Positions 49,338 to 58,459 of a DNA stretch of 64,000 nt are shown here, piece by piece. The DNA is taken from assembly GCA_913020495.1 (NCBI GenBank), contig CAJWBJ010000001.1, forward strand, positions 36,910 to 100,909, written 5' to 3'. The position numbers and the translations under genes are program-made. Numbering within the stretch: the stretch's first letter is position 1; every line of letters begins with the position of its first letter. The DNA comes from an uncultured Oleiphilus sp. (GTDB lineage: Bacteria; Pseudomonadota; Gammaproteobacteria; Pseudomonadales; Oleiphilaceae). A model generated the notes under the pieces. That model searched no databases. It saw nothing but the letters and a program-made list of their open reading frames with translations, and had not been told where the DNA came from.

Positions 49338-50114
49338 ATGCCGTACGAAAATATTCTTTATGAAGTAAAAGGGCCGCTTGGACTAATTACCCTAAACAGA
49401 CCAACAAAGCACAATGCTGTGTCACTTGCGACATTAGATGAGCTACACGCAGCTTTTTCGTTAGCTGAGAGAGATCCGGCTGTACGCGTCGTCGGTCTTA
49501 CCGGCTCTGGAGCAAAAGCTTTTGCGTCAGGATCCGACCTTAGTGAAGTAGAACATAGAGATATTCGAAAAGCATTAGAGCCTATTGTTCAAGGCTTTGC
49601 AGAACGCTTGGAACGCTCATCTATACCCTCCATTGCAGCAATTAATGGTATTTGTATGGGTGGCGGGCTTGAGTTAGCACTTGGTTGTGATATCCGTATC
49701 GGTACAAAAAACTCAAAATATGCAACGCCTGAAGGCAAGCTGGGTATCATTCCTGGTGGTGGCGCAACACAGCGATTACCAAGAATTGTGGGCAAGGCCT
49801 GGGGCATGGAAATGTTATTAATGGGTGAAACCATTGATTCGGCGCGCGCTTATCAAATTGGCTTAATCACACGTTTAGTTGAATCAGAAGAACTAATGCC
49901 TACACTCGCACACATGGCTGACCACATTGCCAGTTTCGCACCGCTTGTGCCGCATTTCATGAAGTCTATGGTGAACTACGGATTGGAATCCAGCCAGCAT
50001 TCAGGTCTAGCTTTAGAGAAATTTGCGCAGGCAGCACTTATTGAAACGGCTGATAAGAAAGAAGGTCTGCGTGCATTTTTAGAGAAACGAAAACCGCAAT
50101 GGACTGGAAAATAA
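49338..50114 (+). CDS. Enoyl-CoA hydratase/isomerase family protein
   Basis: GLITLNRPTKHNAVS, ASGSDLSEV, IPSIAAINGICMGGGLELALGCDIRIG. Confidence 0.93.
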   Translation: MPYENILYEVKGPLGLITLNRPTKHNAVSLATLDELHAAFSLAERDPAVRVVGLTGSGAKAFASGSDLSEVEHRDIRKALEPIVQGFAERLERSSIPSIAAINGICMGGGLELALGCDIRIGTKNSKYATPEGKLGIIPGGGATQRLPRIVGKAWGMEMLLMGETIDSARAYQIGLITRLVESEELMPTLAHMADHIASFAPLVPHFMKSMVNYGLESSQHSGLALEKFAQAALIETADKKEGLRAFLEKRKPQWTGK

Positions 50115-50147
50115 ACATTTAACACGGCTTAGTAAACACATATATTG

Positions 50148-50189
50148 AAAGCCTTTACGTTTCTATTGAATAGCGTAAGGGCTTTTTTT
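50148..50189 (+). terminator. Rho-independent terminator
   Basis: AAAGCCTTTACG...CGTAAGGGCTTTTTTT. Confidence 0.75.
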
Positions 50190-50215
50190 ATTAGTAGCTC
50201 GCCCCGCAACACAAG

Positions 50216-51280
50216 CTAAGTATCAGTCACTCGATAGTAACTAGGGCTATTCCCAGTCCATTTTTTAAATGCATTATAGAAATTAGCGGCATCTGAATAA
50301 CCCAACTCATCAGCCAGCGCTTCGTTCGAAAGATTCTTATGCTGAATTAAATTTATCGCTAACTGGCACCTGATTTTATCCATTAAAGCACTGAAACTAG
50401 TGCCCATTTTGCTTAGCCTTCGACGTAAGGTTCGACTGCTCATTCCCAATGCATGGGAAATCATATCCGGGTCTGGAAAATCACCCATTGAGCCTTTCAA
50501 AATACAGTCAATATCATCGACTAAGCCTTGTTCTTTATTTAGTTCACCCAGTAAAGACTTAAGATTTTTTTCAGCCTCAGCAGGTGAATGAAGTTTCTTA
50601 GTAATAGGGGTAAGCATCGTCTCCATCCCAATCACCCACTCATTAAACTTTGACTTATCCTCTACTTTGCAATTAAATAGTTTCTGGTAATCCAGCTTTT
50701 CCTTGTCACTCAAAGAAGCTGTAAACCGGATAGTTTGAATATGTACTTTTTGATCAGTCAACTCCTTACTTAAAGTCACCATACCTGAGAAGGTCAATTC
50801 GAATAAAAATTGTAAAACCTGAGGATTTAATCTCGACACATCAACCAGCCGATTAGTGAAAGTATTTTCATCAACAATATTAACAATATCAGTGAAGCTG
50901 CCAATGAGGTCATAGTAAGTTTGTGTGATCTCCATTGCCTCACCTAACGTACTGGCATTTGCAACGCAGGCCCCAATAGCGCCTAAGTCATTTAGTCGAT
51001 ACGATTGAGCAATTTTACAACCTAAGCCAGGCTCATAAAATTCGTTCATAACAAGGTTTAAACCGCCCAACGCCTGATGTGAGCTGATAAATGTGTGCTC
51101 CAAGTCTTGCGAGCTTATCCCCAGCTCAAGCAGCTTTTCCTGACACCATTCGTGATAACCCTGAGCTGATAAATATTCAAATATAATTCGTAATTCAAAG
51201 CTGGGGTATTTTTGATCACCTAAACTGGCAATCTGGTTTAAAGCAAAGCTTGTTTTTTTGCTATTTTGTGAAGAGGTCAT
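50216..51280 (-). CDS. AraC-family transcriptional regulator (Arabinose_bd type)
   Basis: ALGMSSRTLRRRLSKMGTSFSALMDKIRCQLAINLI...ALADELGYSDAANFYNAFKKWTGNSPSYYR. Confidence 0.93.
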   Translation of the reverse strand: MTSSQNSKKTSFALNQIASLGDQKYPSFELRIIFEYLSAQGYHEWCQEKLLELGISSQDLEHTFISSHQALGGLNLVMNEFYEPGLGCKIAQSYRLNDLGAIGACVANASTLGEAMEITQTYYDLIGSFTDIVNIVDENTFTNRLVDVSRLNPQVLQFLFELTFSGMVTLSKELTDQKVHIQTIRFTASLSDKEKLDYQKLFNCKVEDKSKFNEWVIGMETMLTPITKKLHSPAEAEKNLKSLLGELNKEQGLVDDIDCILKGSMGDFPDPDMISHALGMSSRTLRRRLSKMGTSFSALMDKIRCQLAINLIQHKNLSNEALADELGYSDAANFYNAFKKWTGNSPSYYRVTDT

Positions 51281-51446
51281 ACTACATCATTATTTTTATT
51301 GGAATTACAATTATTGTATACGCTAAGACTGCTCTGATTATAGGAGCAGGTCAATATCAACTCTGCCTAAATGTGAGCCTATTCAAACCAAAAAAGGCTG
51401 AACATCCCTGTCAGCCAACACTACACATGACACTTAATGAACTAGG

Positions 51447-53507
51447 TTAATTAACCGTAAAATACCGGCTTGTTCCCGTATAGGAAGAAATATTACCCGT
51501 CCAGCCATTTTTCTTATCGCCATAATGCTTAAGTCTGTAATAACCACCTGGCGTACTAGTAGGGATATCCCAAGTTAGGATGGCATGGGAAGTCCCCCAA
51601 ACGCCATCAATTCGCTTCCATTCATATTTTGTCGCCCAGTCATTATCGGTTGCGACAACATTCCATTGTCCATTTTTCCAATACTGAACCTCCATGAAAG
51701 TACCTTGAGTACGTAAATTGTTTTTGGGGTGTCCAGCCCAGAATTTCACGACAACCTGACTACCTTTGTTGTAACTGCTGTTAGCATTTTGTACTAAGTC
51801 ACCAATACTCTTAAATATTGGAGGAGCATCCCAGACAACGCCAGTTTGGAAATTAATCGTTTCACCCGTCAGATCACGCGGCATAGGCTCAACATTAGTA
51901 AAAGGAGTCGGATTTAAGCCTGGCACAGGGTTTGTCCCTGCTGGCAGCAAATTGCTGGCAAGCTGATAAAATGCCTGCTGATAAGCTGCTAAGGTCCATG
52001 GCCCAAAATGTGTTGAGCCGCCTTCGTACTGCTGTGTGTCATACTCTTCTTTTGTGGTGACATAACCTGAGTAAGCATTAGATAAACCCGCCACCACGGA
52101 ATAAGAGATGGTATTACCTAACACACTGTCTACCGTTGCCATTAATCTGCGCCCAGCCATAATCGTATACTCAGCTGGCACAGCTAAAATGGCTAATTGC
52201 CCTATTTTCTGAATTGAAACCGGCAATACTTCCGGTGACCATGGATAAGGTGTCGATTTACCCTGCGCCACTAAAATGGCTTTTTCCCCATGACAATCGC
52301 GGTCAGCTTGCGTGATCGGCGCAACCAACATGCCAGTTATAAACTGTAAGAAAGGATTCGTCGTAGTTGCGCCTTCACTAAACAGGTCTGGCCCACGACC
52401 ATCTTCAGTGCCCGCCGCAAATGCTTCGCCTAAAGCGGCAACACATGTATGCTTTACTGATCCATCCGTAAAGTCACCTGATATTTCTGTGTTAGAGAAG
52501 TCAACAAAACGATGCTGAGATTTGATACTACCTGTCAATTGCTGTGAAGCGTTATCATATAACGAAACTGCCGTATCATATTGACGCTGACCAATTATGC
52601 GTACGTTTTCAAACCGGTCAGAAGTAGGGCCACGACCTTCACTATCTGGGTTAACATTAGGCGACATGTCACCTGCATTATTAATCGCAAAAGCCGCAAC
52701 AAAATCATTTGAATTATTATAGGTTGAACCTTTTAACTTACGTTCAAATAAATATGAGGCATAACCTTTATTATCACTACTCTGAAGCGTTATATCTTTA
52801 CCCATGGCATTTGGATGCGTCGCAAACCATGAGATCATGCCCATTTCATTATTACCAGCCCCCATAAACTTCAATACCGTCATTTCTTTTTGAATATTGG
52901 AGTTGTAAGCATTTCGCTCATCAATTGGATTGTTATCATAAGCAGGCTTGGAACGGTTATAACTAGCATTAGCCAAGTCTCCTTTATTGACCAGAATATA
53001 CCCGGGCTTGAGATTGTTGTGTGCTTTTTCAATGGCCGCAACGATTCCATCTACTTGAGCATCATAAGCTTGTTGAATAAAGCCCAAAATAGTAATGTCA
53101 TACAATGCATAATGTGACTGTCCACCGGCTGCAGCATGAGTATGGGTCGCGCTAAGTACCACATTACGTACATTATATGTACTACCAAACTTATTCTGTA
53201 ACTTGCTTAACACACCTTGAGAGACAGACTGAAAAAGCGCGCCTGCATCAACACTAACAAAGACAGACCGGTCATTGGTATTTGGGTCAGCAACAATAAA
53301 TGCCCTTGCCCACTGGCGAGTATGAATACCTGAGGTTTTCTGATCTGGATTCGCATACCCCATCATACCAACTTCAGCAGACGGTCCTGTAACGTCATGA
53401 ATCCCCTGCCCTATCAAATAGTTATTCTCATAAGCGAGCACCATCGTAGGTAATACAAGTAATACGCCAAGCATAAGCCGCTTGACCAGGCTGTGTGGTT
53501 TTTTCAT
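51447..53507 (-). CDS. Neutral/alkaline ceramidase
   Basis: Signal peptide; IGQGIHDVTGPSAEVGMMGYANPDQKTSGIHTRQWARAFIV, VVLSATHTHAAAGGQSHYALYDI, SWFATHPNAMG, NAGDMSPN. Confidence 0.93.
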   Translation of the reverse strand: MKKPHSLVKRLMLGVLLVLPTMVLAYENNYLIGQGIHDVTGPSAEVGMMGYANPDQKTSGIHTRQWARAFIVADPNTNDRSVFVSVDAGALFQSVSQGVLSKLQNKFGSTYNVRNVVLSATHTHAAAGGQSHYALYDITILGFIQQAYDAQVDGIVAAIEKAHNNLKPGYILVNKGDLANASYNRSKPAYDNNPIDERNAYNSNIQKEMTVLKFMGAGNNEMGMISWFATHPNAMGKDITLQSSDNKGYASYLFERKLKGSTYNNSNDFVAAFAINNAGDMSPNVNPDSEGRGPTSDRFENVRIIGQRQYDTAVSLYDNASQQLTGSIKSQHRFVDFSNTEISGDFTDGSVKHTCVAALGEAFAAGTEDGRGPDLFSEGATTTNPFLQFITGMLVAPITQADRDCHGEKAILVAQGKSTPYPWSPEVLPVSIQKIGQLAILAVPAEYTIMAGRRLMATVDSVLGNTISYSVVAGLSNAYSGYVTTKEEYDTQQYEGGSTHFGPWTLAAYQQAFYQLASNLLPAGTNPVPGLNPTPFTNVEPMPRDLTGETINFQTGVVWDAPPIFKSIGDLVQNANSSYNKGSQVVVKFWAGHPKNNLRTQGTFMEVQYWKNGQWNVVATDNDWATKYEWKRIDGVWGTSHAILTWDIPTSTPGGYYRLKHYGDKKNGWTGNISSYTGTSRYFTVN

Positions 53508-53773
53508 TTAGATAACCTCAGATTCATTATTTTTATTGGGTCTGGATTTACTGAAAAAAATACGGCTACAGATAACCCTGAAACAAATTTAACCTAGACC
53601 AAAACAATCTGTCTTGTTCCTTATGGCCATTTTTTTATCTGCCTGAATAAATAATTTGAGCGATCTTTTTCCAGTTTTTATGAAATATTGGAATCGACTT
53701 AAGCTGATATCGGATAGAATGTCGCCTATTAATACCCACATAAAAAGTGAATCGAGCCTTTAGGAAACTGGAT

Positions 53774-54574
53774 ATGAAAAATCTATATGAACAAGCCAAA
53801 GCATGTTTTCTATTAGCATCCCCGGATGAAAAACTAGCAAAGACACTTGATTGGGTAAGCGACTGGAAATCAGATAAATTAGAATGGAAGATTGGTAGTG
53901 AACCACTTCACTTAAACCAACCAGGGCGTTTAAATAAACCTGAAATCGTTGCTCAAAGAGACTTACCCAGAAGACGCTTAGGTAGCGTTGAAGGTAAAGC
54001 ATCCATGATTCATGCACTTGCACATATCGAATTAACCGCTGTTAACCTCTCCTTGGATGCTGTTTACCGTTATAGAGATATGCCTAAAGAGTATTACGAT
54101 GACTGGATTTTTGCTGCAGCTGAAGAAGCAACGCATTTCTTTGCACTTCGAGACCAACTAAGAACATTAGGTTTTGAGTATGGGGATTTCCCCGCGCACG
54201 AAGAGCTTTGGCATATGGCGATCAATACCGAACATGATTTAATGCATCGCATGGGCGTTGTTCACCGAATATTTGAAGCCCGGGCATTAGACGTTGTTCC
54301 TTTAACGATTAAGAAGTTCGAAAATGTCGGTGATAAGCCCATGATTGATGTATTGAATATGATCGCCAATGATGAAATAGGCCATGTCAGTGCCGCAACA
54401 CGGTGGTTTCATTATCGTTGTAAGCAGGAAAAATTAGAGCCTGACTCCACCTTTTTAAAACTAGCCAAACAATACTTGCATGCGCCTTTGAAGAAACCCA
54501 TTAATGCAGACTTAAGACGTCAGGCTGGTTTTTCTGAAAATGAAATAAAACGCTTATTAGCCGCTGATTATTAA
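53774..54574 (+). CDS. DUF455 ferritin-like family protein
   Basis: MIHALAHIELTAVNLSLDAVYRYRDMPKEYYDDWIFAAAEEATHFFALRDQL, EIGHVSAATRWF; ATG at 53774 preferred. Confidence 0.9.
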   Translation: MKNLYEQAKACFLLASPDEKLAKTLDWVSDWKSDKLEWKIGSEPLHLNQPGRLNKPEIVAQRDLPRRRLGSVEGKASMIHALAHIELTAVNLSLDAVYRYRDMPKEYYDDWIFAAAEEATHFFALRDQLRTLGFEYGDFPAHEELWHMAINTEHDLMHRMGVVHRIFEARALDVVPLTIKKFENVGDKPMIDVLNMIANDEIGHVSAATRWFHYRCKQEKLEPDSTFLKLAKQYLHAPLKKPINADLRRQAGFSENEIKRLLAADY

Positions 54575-54614
54575 TTCACACTCCCATCTCAGCAAAATTT
54601 GCGTGAAAGGAATA

Positions 54615-54634
54615 TACTGAGTTAATATACAGCA
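54615..54634 (+). promoter_or_regulatory. LexA-type SOS box upstream of yebG
   Basis: TACTGAGTTAATATACAGCA, exact CTG-N10-CAG core (54617..54632), about 40 bp before the yebG ATG. Confidence 0.8.
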
Positions 54635-54671
54635 TAATTTGATTTTTTAATCTAGTGACCAAGGAAACATT

Positions 54672-54956
54672 ATGGCCGTTATAGCAATGTGGAAATGCGA
54701 TAGGGATGGATCTATGTTTGAAAACAAGAAAGAAGCCGATGCCCATGACAAGATGCTCGAACTAGGTGAACAATTCACCATGCTTCTTGAAAGCCAGATT
54801 AAAGATATTGATGAAGCGCAAGCTGAATCGTTCGGGCTATTACTGGCAAAACACAAAGATCTAGTTGTTCAAGCCTGTAAAGGCAGACCGGAAGCACTAG
54901 AAGAAATATCTAATCCGAATAAGGTAACCCAAATCTCGGAGGCAATAAACTCTTAA
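54672..54956 (+). CDS. yebG: YebG family SOS-response protein
   Basis: MAVIAMWKCDRDGSMFENKKEADAHDKMLELGE; SOS box upstream. Confidence 0.9.
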   Translation: MAVIAMWKCDRDGSMFENKKEADAHDKMLELGEQFTMLLESQIKDIDEAQAESFGLLLAKHKDLVVQACKGRPEALEEISNPNKVTQISEAINS

Positions 54957-55068
54957 TAACACGTCTATTCTGAGTTTATTGCTTGCTGAAATCCTAGGAA
55001 TGCAATGACCAAAGTAATATGGCAAAGAGTATTTGGTGACATTAAGAATTAATGCCACCAAAAAGCAA

Positions 55069-55824
55069 CTAAGAAGACACGGTTCTTCGTCTTGCAATAG
55101 CCAGCCCCAAAAGACCAAGAGCTAGAAGCGCAATGGAAGAAGGTTCTGAAACTCTCGCTAGCGATGTGGCGGCATCATGTGAATAAGGCGCATTGTAATC
55201 CTTATCAACATCTCCGTTTGTAAGGTACTTCTCGTGATAAAGGTCAAAATGCAGGCCATAGCCATCAGCAAGGTTGCTAATGTCCACATCCCATGACTCA
55301 AAGAAAAGACCAGTCCCAGGATAGTCTGTCACATCCCCCGGGTCATCTTGTACATTGTATTTGGCTGATTCATTCGAACCTGTAAATTGAAAAGCCAACT
55401 CAAGGAAGTAGGTTTTAAATATACCGTGTTTACTTAGATCGCCTGGATCCTTCCCGGCAGTACCATCGGTCTCTATTGGCGGCACACCAAAAACCATATC
55501 GCCAGTCGCATCATAACTTGTTCCATCAATGCTAAAGCTGCCTAAGTCAGGAGAAACATTGGCAGATAAGTTATCATTGGGTGTAATTGCAAACGAGACG
55601 TAAAACATATCGTCCAACCAGTTACTGCCCAGCTTATTTTTAGCTTTTTTCTTGTTTGCCAGTGCGTATAACGTAAATTGATCATCAGTGGTTATGGTCG
55701 ATTCTTCGCTTCCACCAACATAGGTTCCACCACCGATATCAAGCTGTAAAAATGGAAGAGCAAAACACGTTGACGAAATGACAAATAAAACACAAGCACT
55801 AAACCCACTTAGTAAGTTATTCAT
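55069..55824 (-). CDS. PEP-CTERM sorting-domain protein
   Basis: C-terminus VSEPSSIALLALGLLGLAIARRRTVSS; start probably at MNNLLSG (55824). Confidence 0.8.
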   Translation of the reverse strand: MNNLLSGFSACVLFVISSTCFALPFLQLDIGGGTYVGGSEESTITTDDQFTLYALANKKKAKNKLGSNWLDDMFYVSFAITPNDNLSANVSPDLGSFSIDGTSYDATGDMVFGVPPIETDGTAGKDPGDLSKHGIFKTYFLELAFQFTGSNESAKYNVQDDPGDVTDYPGTGLFFESWDVDISNLADGYGLHFDLYHEKYLTNGDVDKDYNAPYSHDAATSLARVSEPSSIALLALGLLGLAIARRRTVSS

Positions 55825-56262
55825 ATTTGACCCCATATTTCTTTGATTTTGCTTTGACAGAAAAGCTCCATTAAAAAAATGCATGCCTCATGCCAAAAGA
55901 TTAAAATATATTAATATTTAGACACATAAAATTACACCGCCTATCTATGAACTTTTTTTATGTAAAAAACACTGACACTTAAGCACTGAAACCAGTCAAC
56001 TATAGTAGATCCCAGCAACAGATTTAACGGTAAAGTTAACAACTAAACCTGATAAATAGTCTTCGATTTTATATAAATATGCACGTACGCATAAGCGTTA
56101 CATAAAATTACAAGAAGTTAAGAACAGACATAAATCAAAGAAGTTTTTCATTTCTTCAACTACTCTTTAAAACAAGAGGCGGTTGAACTGTTTCTTGGGT
56201 TAATCTAGTGAAGGGATTTTGAATAGATTTGAGTACTTAATTCCTTAACAAGCAGAACAACT

Positions 56263-56796
56263 TTGAATACAATTTTAGTCACATCATTAGAAGCTATCTA
56301 CTCCTTCTTAGTTATCGTTACGCTATTCCAAATTAGCAAACATTACGTCCTGTGCTCTGTGTCTAGCCTGAAAACAAAACAAAGGCATAAACGAAGGCAT
56401 CCAAAATTTCAAACCTCTCGACGCGAGACTCATTCAAATCGCCAAGTTCAAAATAAACCTCCACTTGATTACTATTCTTATAGCCTTCCAGAGCCTGAAA
56501 TTTCGATTTCTTTTGGTCATGACCCTGCTTGCTATACCAAAGGAACACCTGAATTCAAACAAACTACACCATCACAAACCGGACTAATTTTAAATAATTA
56601 TATTGACGACTTTTTTACTCCATCACCTTCAAAAGAAATGCAAAACATCACGACACCAACATGTCAGAATTACCATAATGACTCACCTGCCAACGATGAA
56701 TTTATAACTGTTATTGAGCCAGATTTTGATCCTATCAACTGCCCATCACAAAATGGATCGATCACAGCAATGAAACCAAATACAGAATTTTCTTGA
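56263..56796 (+). CDS. Hypothetical single-pass membrane protein (paralogue-like to 26776..27306)
   Basis: LEAIYSFLVIVTLFQISKHY TM segment, LILNNYIDDFF and DEFITVIEPD motifs. Confidence 0.65.
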   Translation: MNTILVTSLEAIYSFLVIVTLFQISKHYVLCSVSSLKTKQRHKRRHPKFQTSRRETHSNRQVQNKPPLDYYSYSLPEPEISISFGHDPACYTKGTPEFKQTTPSQTGLILNNYIDDFFTPSPSKEMQNITTPTCQNYHNDSPANDEFITVIEPDFDPINCPSQNGSITAMKPNTEFS

Positions 56797-56960
56797 ATTG
56801 GTCTACACCAATCAATGAGTAGGTAAGCAGCAATATATTTAAGCTTTAGACTTTAAATAGAACATCTTTAGATGCTAGAAAGCAGTATCTCAGGTAGGGA
56901 CGAATTTTTATATTTAAAGAGAGTTTTAGTTACTGAAAGTCAGTTTCATATAGATGATAC

Positions 56961-56992
56961 AAAAAGGCCAGAGTCAGGACTCTGGCCTTTTT
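56961..56992. terminator. Bidirectional Rho-independent terminator
   Basis: AAAAAGGCCAGAGTC-agga-CTCTGGCCTTTTT between convergent genes. Confidence 0.88.
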
Positions 56993-57007
56993 ATTTTACA
57001 GAGAGGT

Positions 57008-58201
57008 TTATTTCTCTAGTTTGATCTTACCAAATACTCCAGCGTGATCAGATGGGTTTAAACCACTTGTGTCTGTCATATCAGCGTTGCTGTCACCGAC
57101 AACTTTAGCTTTCAACTTCGCCACTTCACGTGCTTTTGGATCAAAGAAGATGTGATCGATACGTTGATACAATTCAGCATCTTCATCAGATACGTTTGGT
57201 GCGAAGCAGCAAGTAAAACCATCTTTAGGCTTTTTCTTTGATAACCAAATATCGCTGTAACCGGTTCCTACCGCCTGTAAGTAAGGAGGATATAAAGTTC
57301 CTAGACCAAACGCAGACTCAAATGGTCCATCTTCCGGTGCACTGTTAAAGTCACCAACCAAAATAACTGGTAAAGCTGGTGCAGTAGTTGCTGTAACTAC
57401 TTGCAGTAATTCATTCATCTGAATAGCTTGTAGAGACATATATGGCTCAGATCCACCGACTTCTAAGTGAGTGTTTACAAAACGATAATCAGCGCCTTTT
57501 ACGTTCACATCAATCATGTTGTAACCACGGGTAAATTCAACCGTTGTACCTGCAAGATCTACAGAACCGTTTGTTGTAAAGTTAGCACTATATTCGTTAG
57601 CGAAGCTTACATTTTCGTTGTTCTTGACGAGTATGACATCACGATCATGAAGACGAACATCTGCGAATGTTGGGTAACCAGTTTCATCGACACCTGTAAC
57701 CATAGGAAGTTCTAAATCGGCATTATCGACGCTAGAAGCTACGGTGTAATCTAAACCGCGCTCTGCAAGTGCTGCCATCAGAATATCTAAATAATCATAC
57801 ACAACATCGGTAGCTGGGCTAGTGCCGCCAACTAGTGAGTCAGCTGGACCTGTGAACCACTGAGAGACTTCTTGTAAACCAATGACATGAGGTCGACGAC
57901 GCTCAATTTCATCAGCAAGTGCTTGTGCACGCTCTGGGAAATTAGTTGCTTGAACTGTCTGGAACACTTCGCTTACTGCTAGAGGAATAGCAATAGGATT
58001 TTGCTGTTCTGGAGGTAATTCAGCCTGCTGCTGTGCAGTCGCGATAACTGGGAATATATCAGCACCTAAGTATATGTTACGTGACATAACTTTGATTTTA
58101 TCAGTGCTTGAATCGGCTGCGGCCATTTGTGTTGTTAACATAGTTGCGCCAAGTACTAACGCTCCCATCTTGCTCATGTGTAATTTCATGGTGTGCTCCA
58201 T
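57008..58201 (-). CDS. Secreted endonuclease/exonuclease/phosphatase (EEP) family protein
   Basis: Signal peptide; KVMSRNIYLGADIFP, VIGLQEVSQW, VNTHLEVGG, VILVGDFNSAPEDGP, RIDHIFFDP, LNPSDHAGVFGKI. Confidence 0.9.
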   Translation of the reverse strand: MEHTMKLHMSKMGALVLGATMLTTQMAAADSSTDKIKVMSRNIYLGADIFPVIATAQQQAELPPEQQNPIAIPLAVSEVFQTVQATNFPERAQALADEIERRRPHVIGLQEVSQWFTGPADSLVGGTSPATDVVYDYLDILMAALAERGLDYTVASSVDNADLELPMVTGVDETGYPTFADVRLHDRDVILVKNNENVSFANEYSANFTTNGSVDLAGTTVEFTRGYNMIDVNVKGADYRFVNTHLEVGGSEPYMSLQAIQMNELLQVVTATTAPALPVILVGDFNSAPEDGPFESAFGLGTLYPPYLQAVGTGYSDIWLSKKKPKDGFTCCFAPNVSDEDAELYQRIDHIFFDPKAREVAKLKAKVVGDSNADMTDTSGLNPSDHAGVFGKIKLEK

Positions 58202-58459
58202 TATTATTAAGTTATATTTTTAATTATTTTCGTATGGCATCAATCCAAGGAAAAATGCACTGCAATTATGCTCGCGCAGGTGAGGCAAACTTGCAGTGCA
58301 AATTCAGGTTAAAACGTGTTCAAAAGTGTGCAAATCAAGGTACTTTGGGGGACTAGTTCACAATATTGATGAATGGAGTGCTTGAGCGAAAATTGGAATG
58401 CGAGACTGTTGGCTAACTATTTTTTACTGGCCGGCAACATAATTGCTTTTAGAAAGGTG

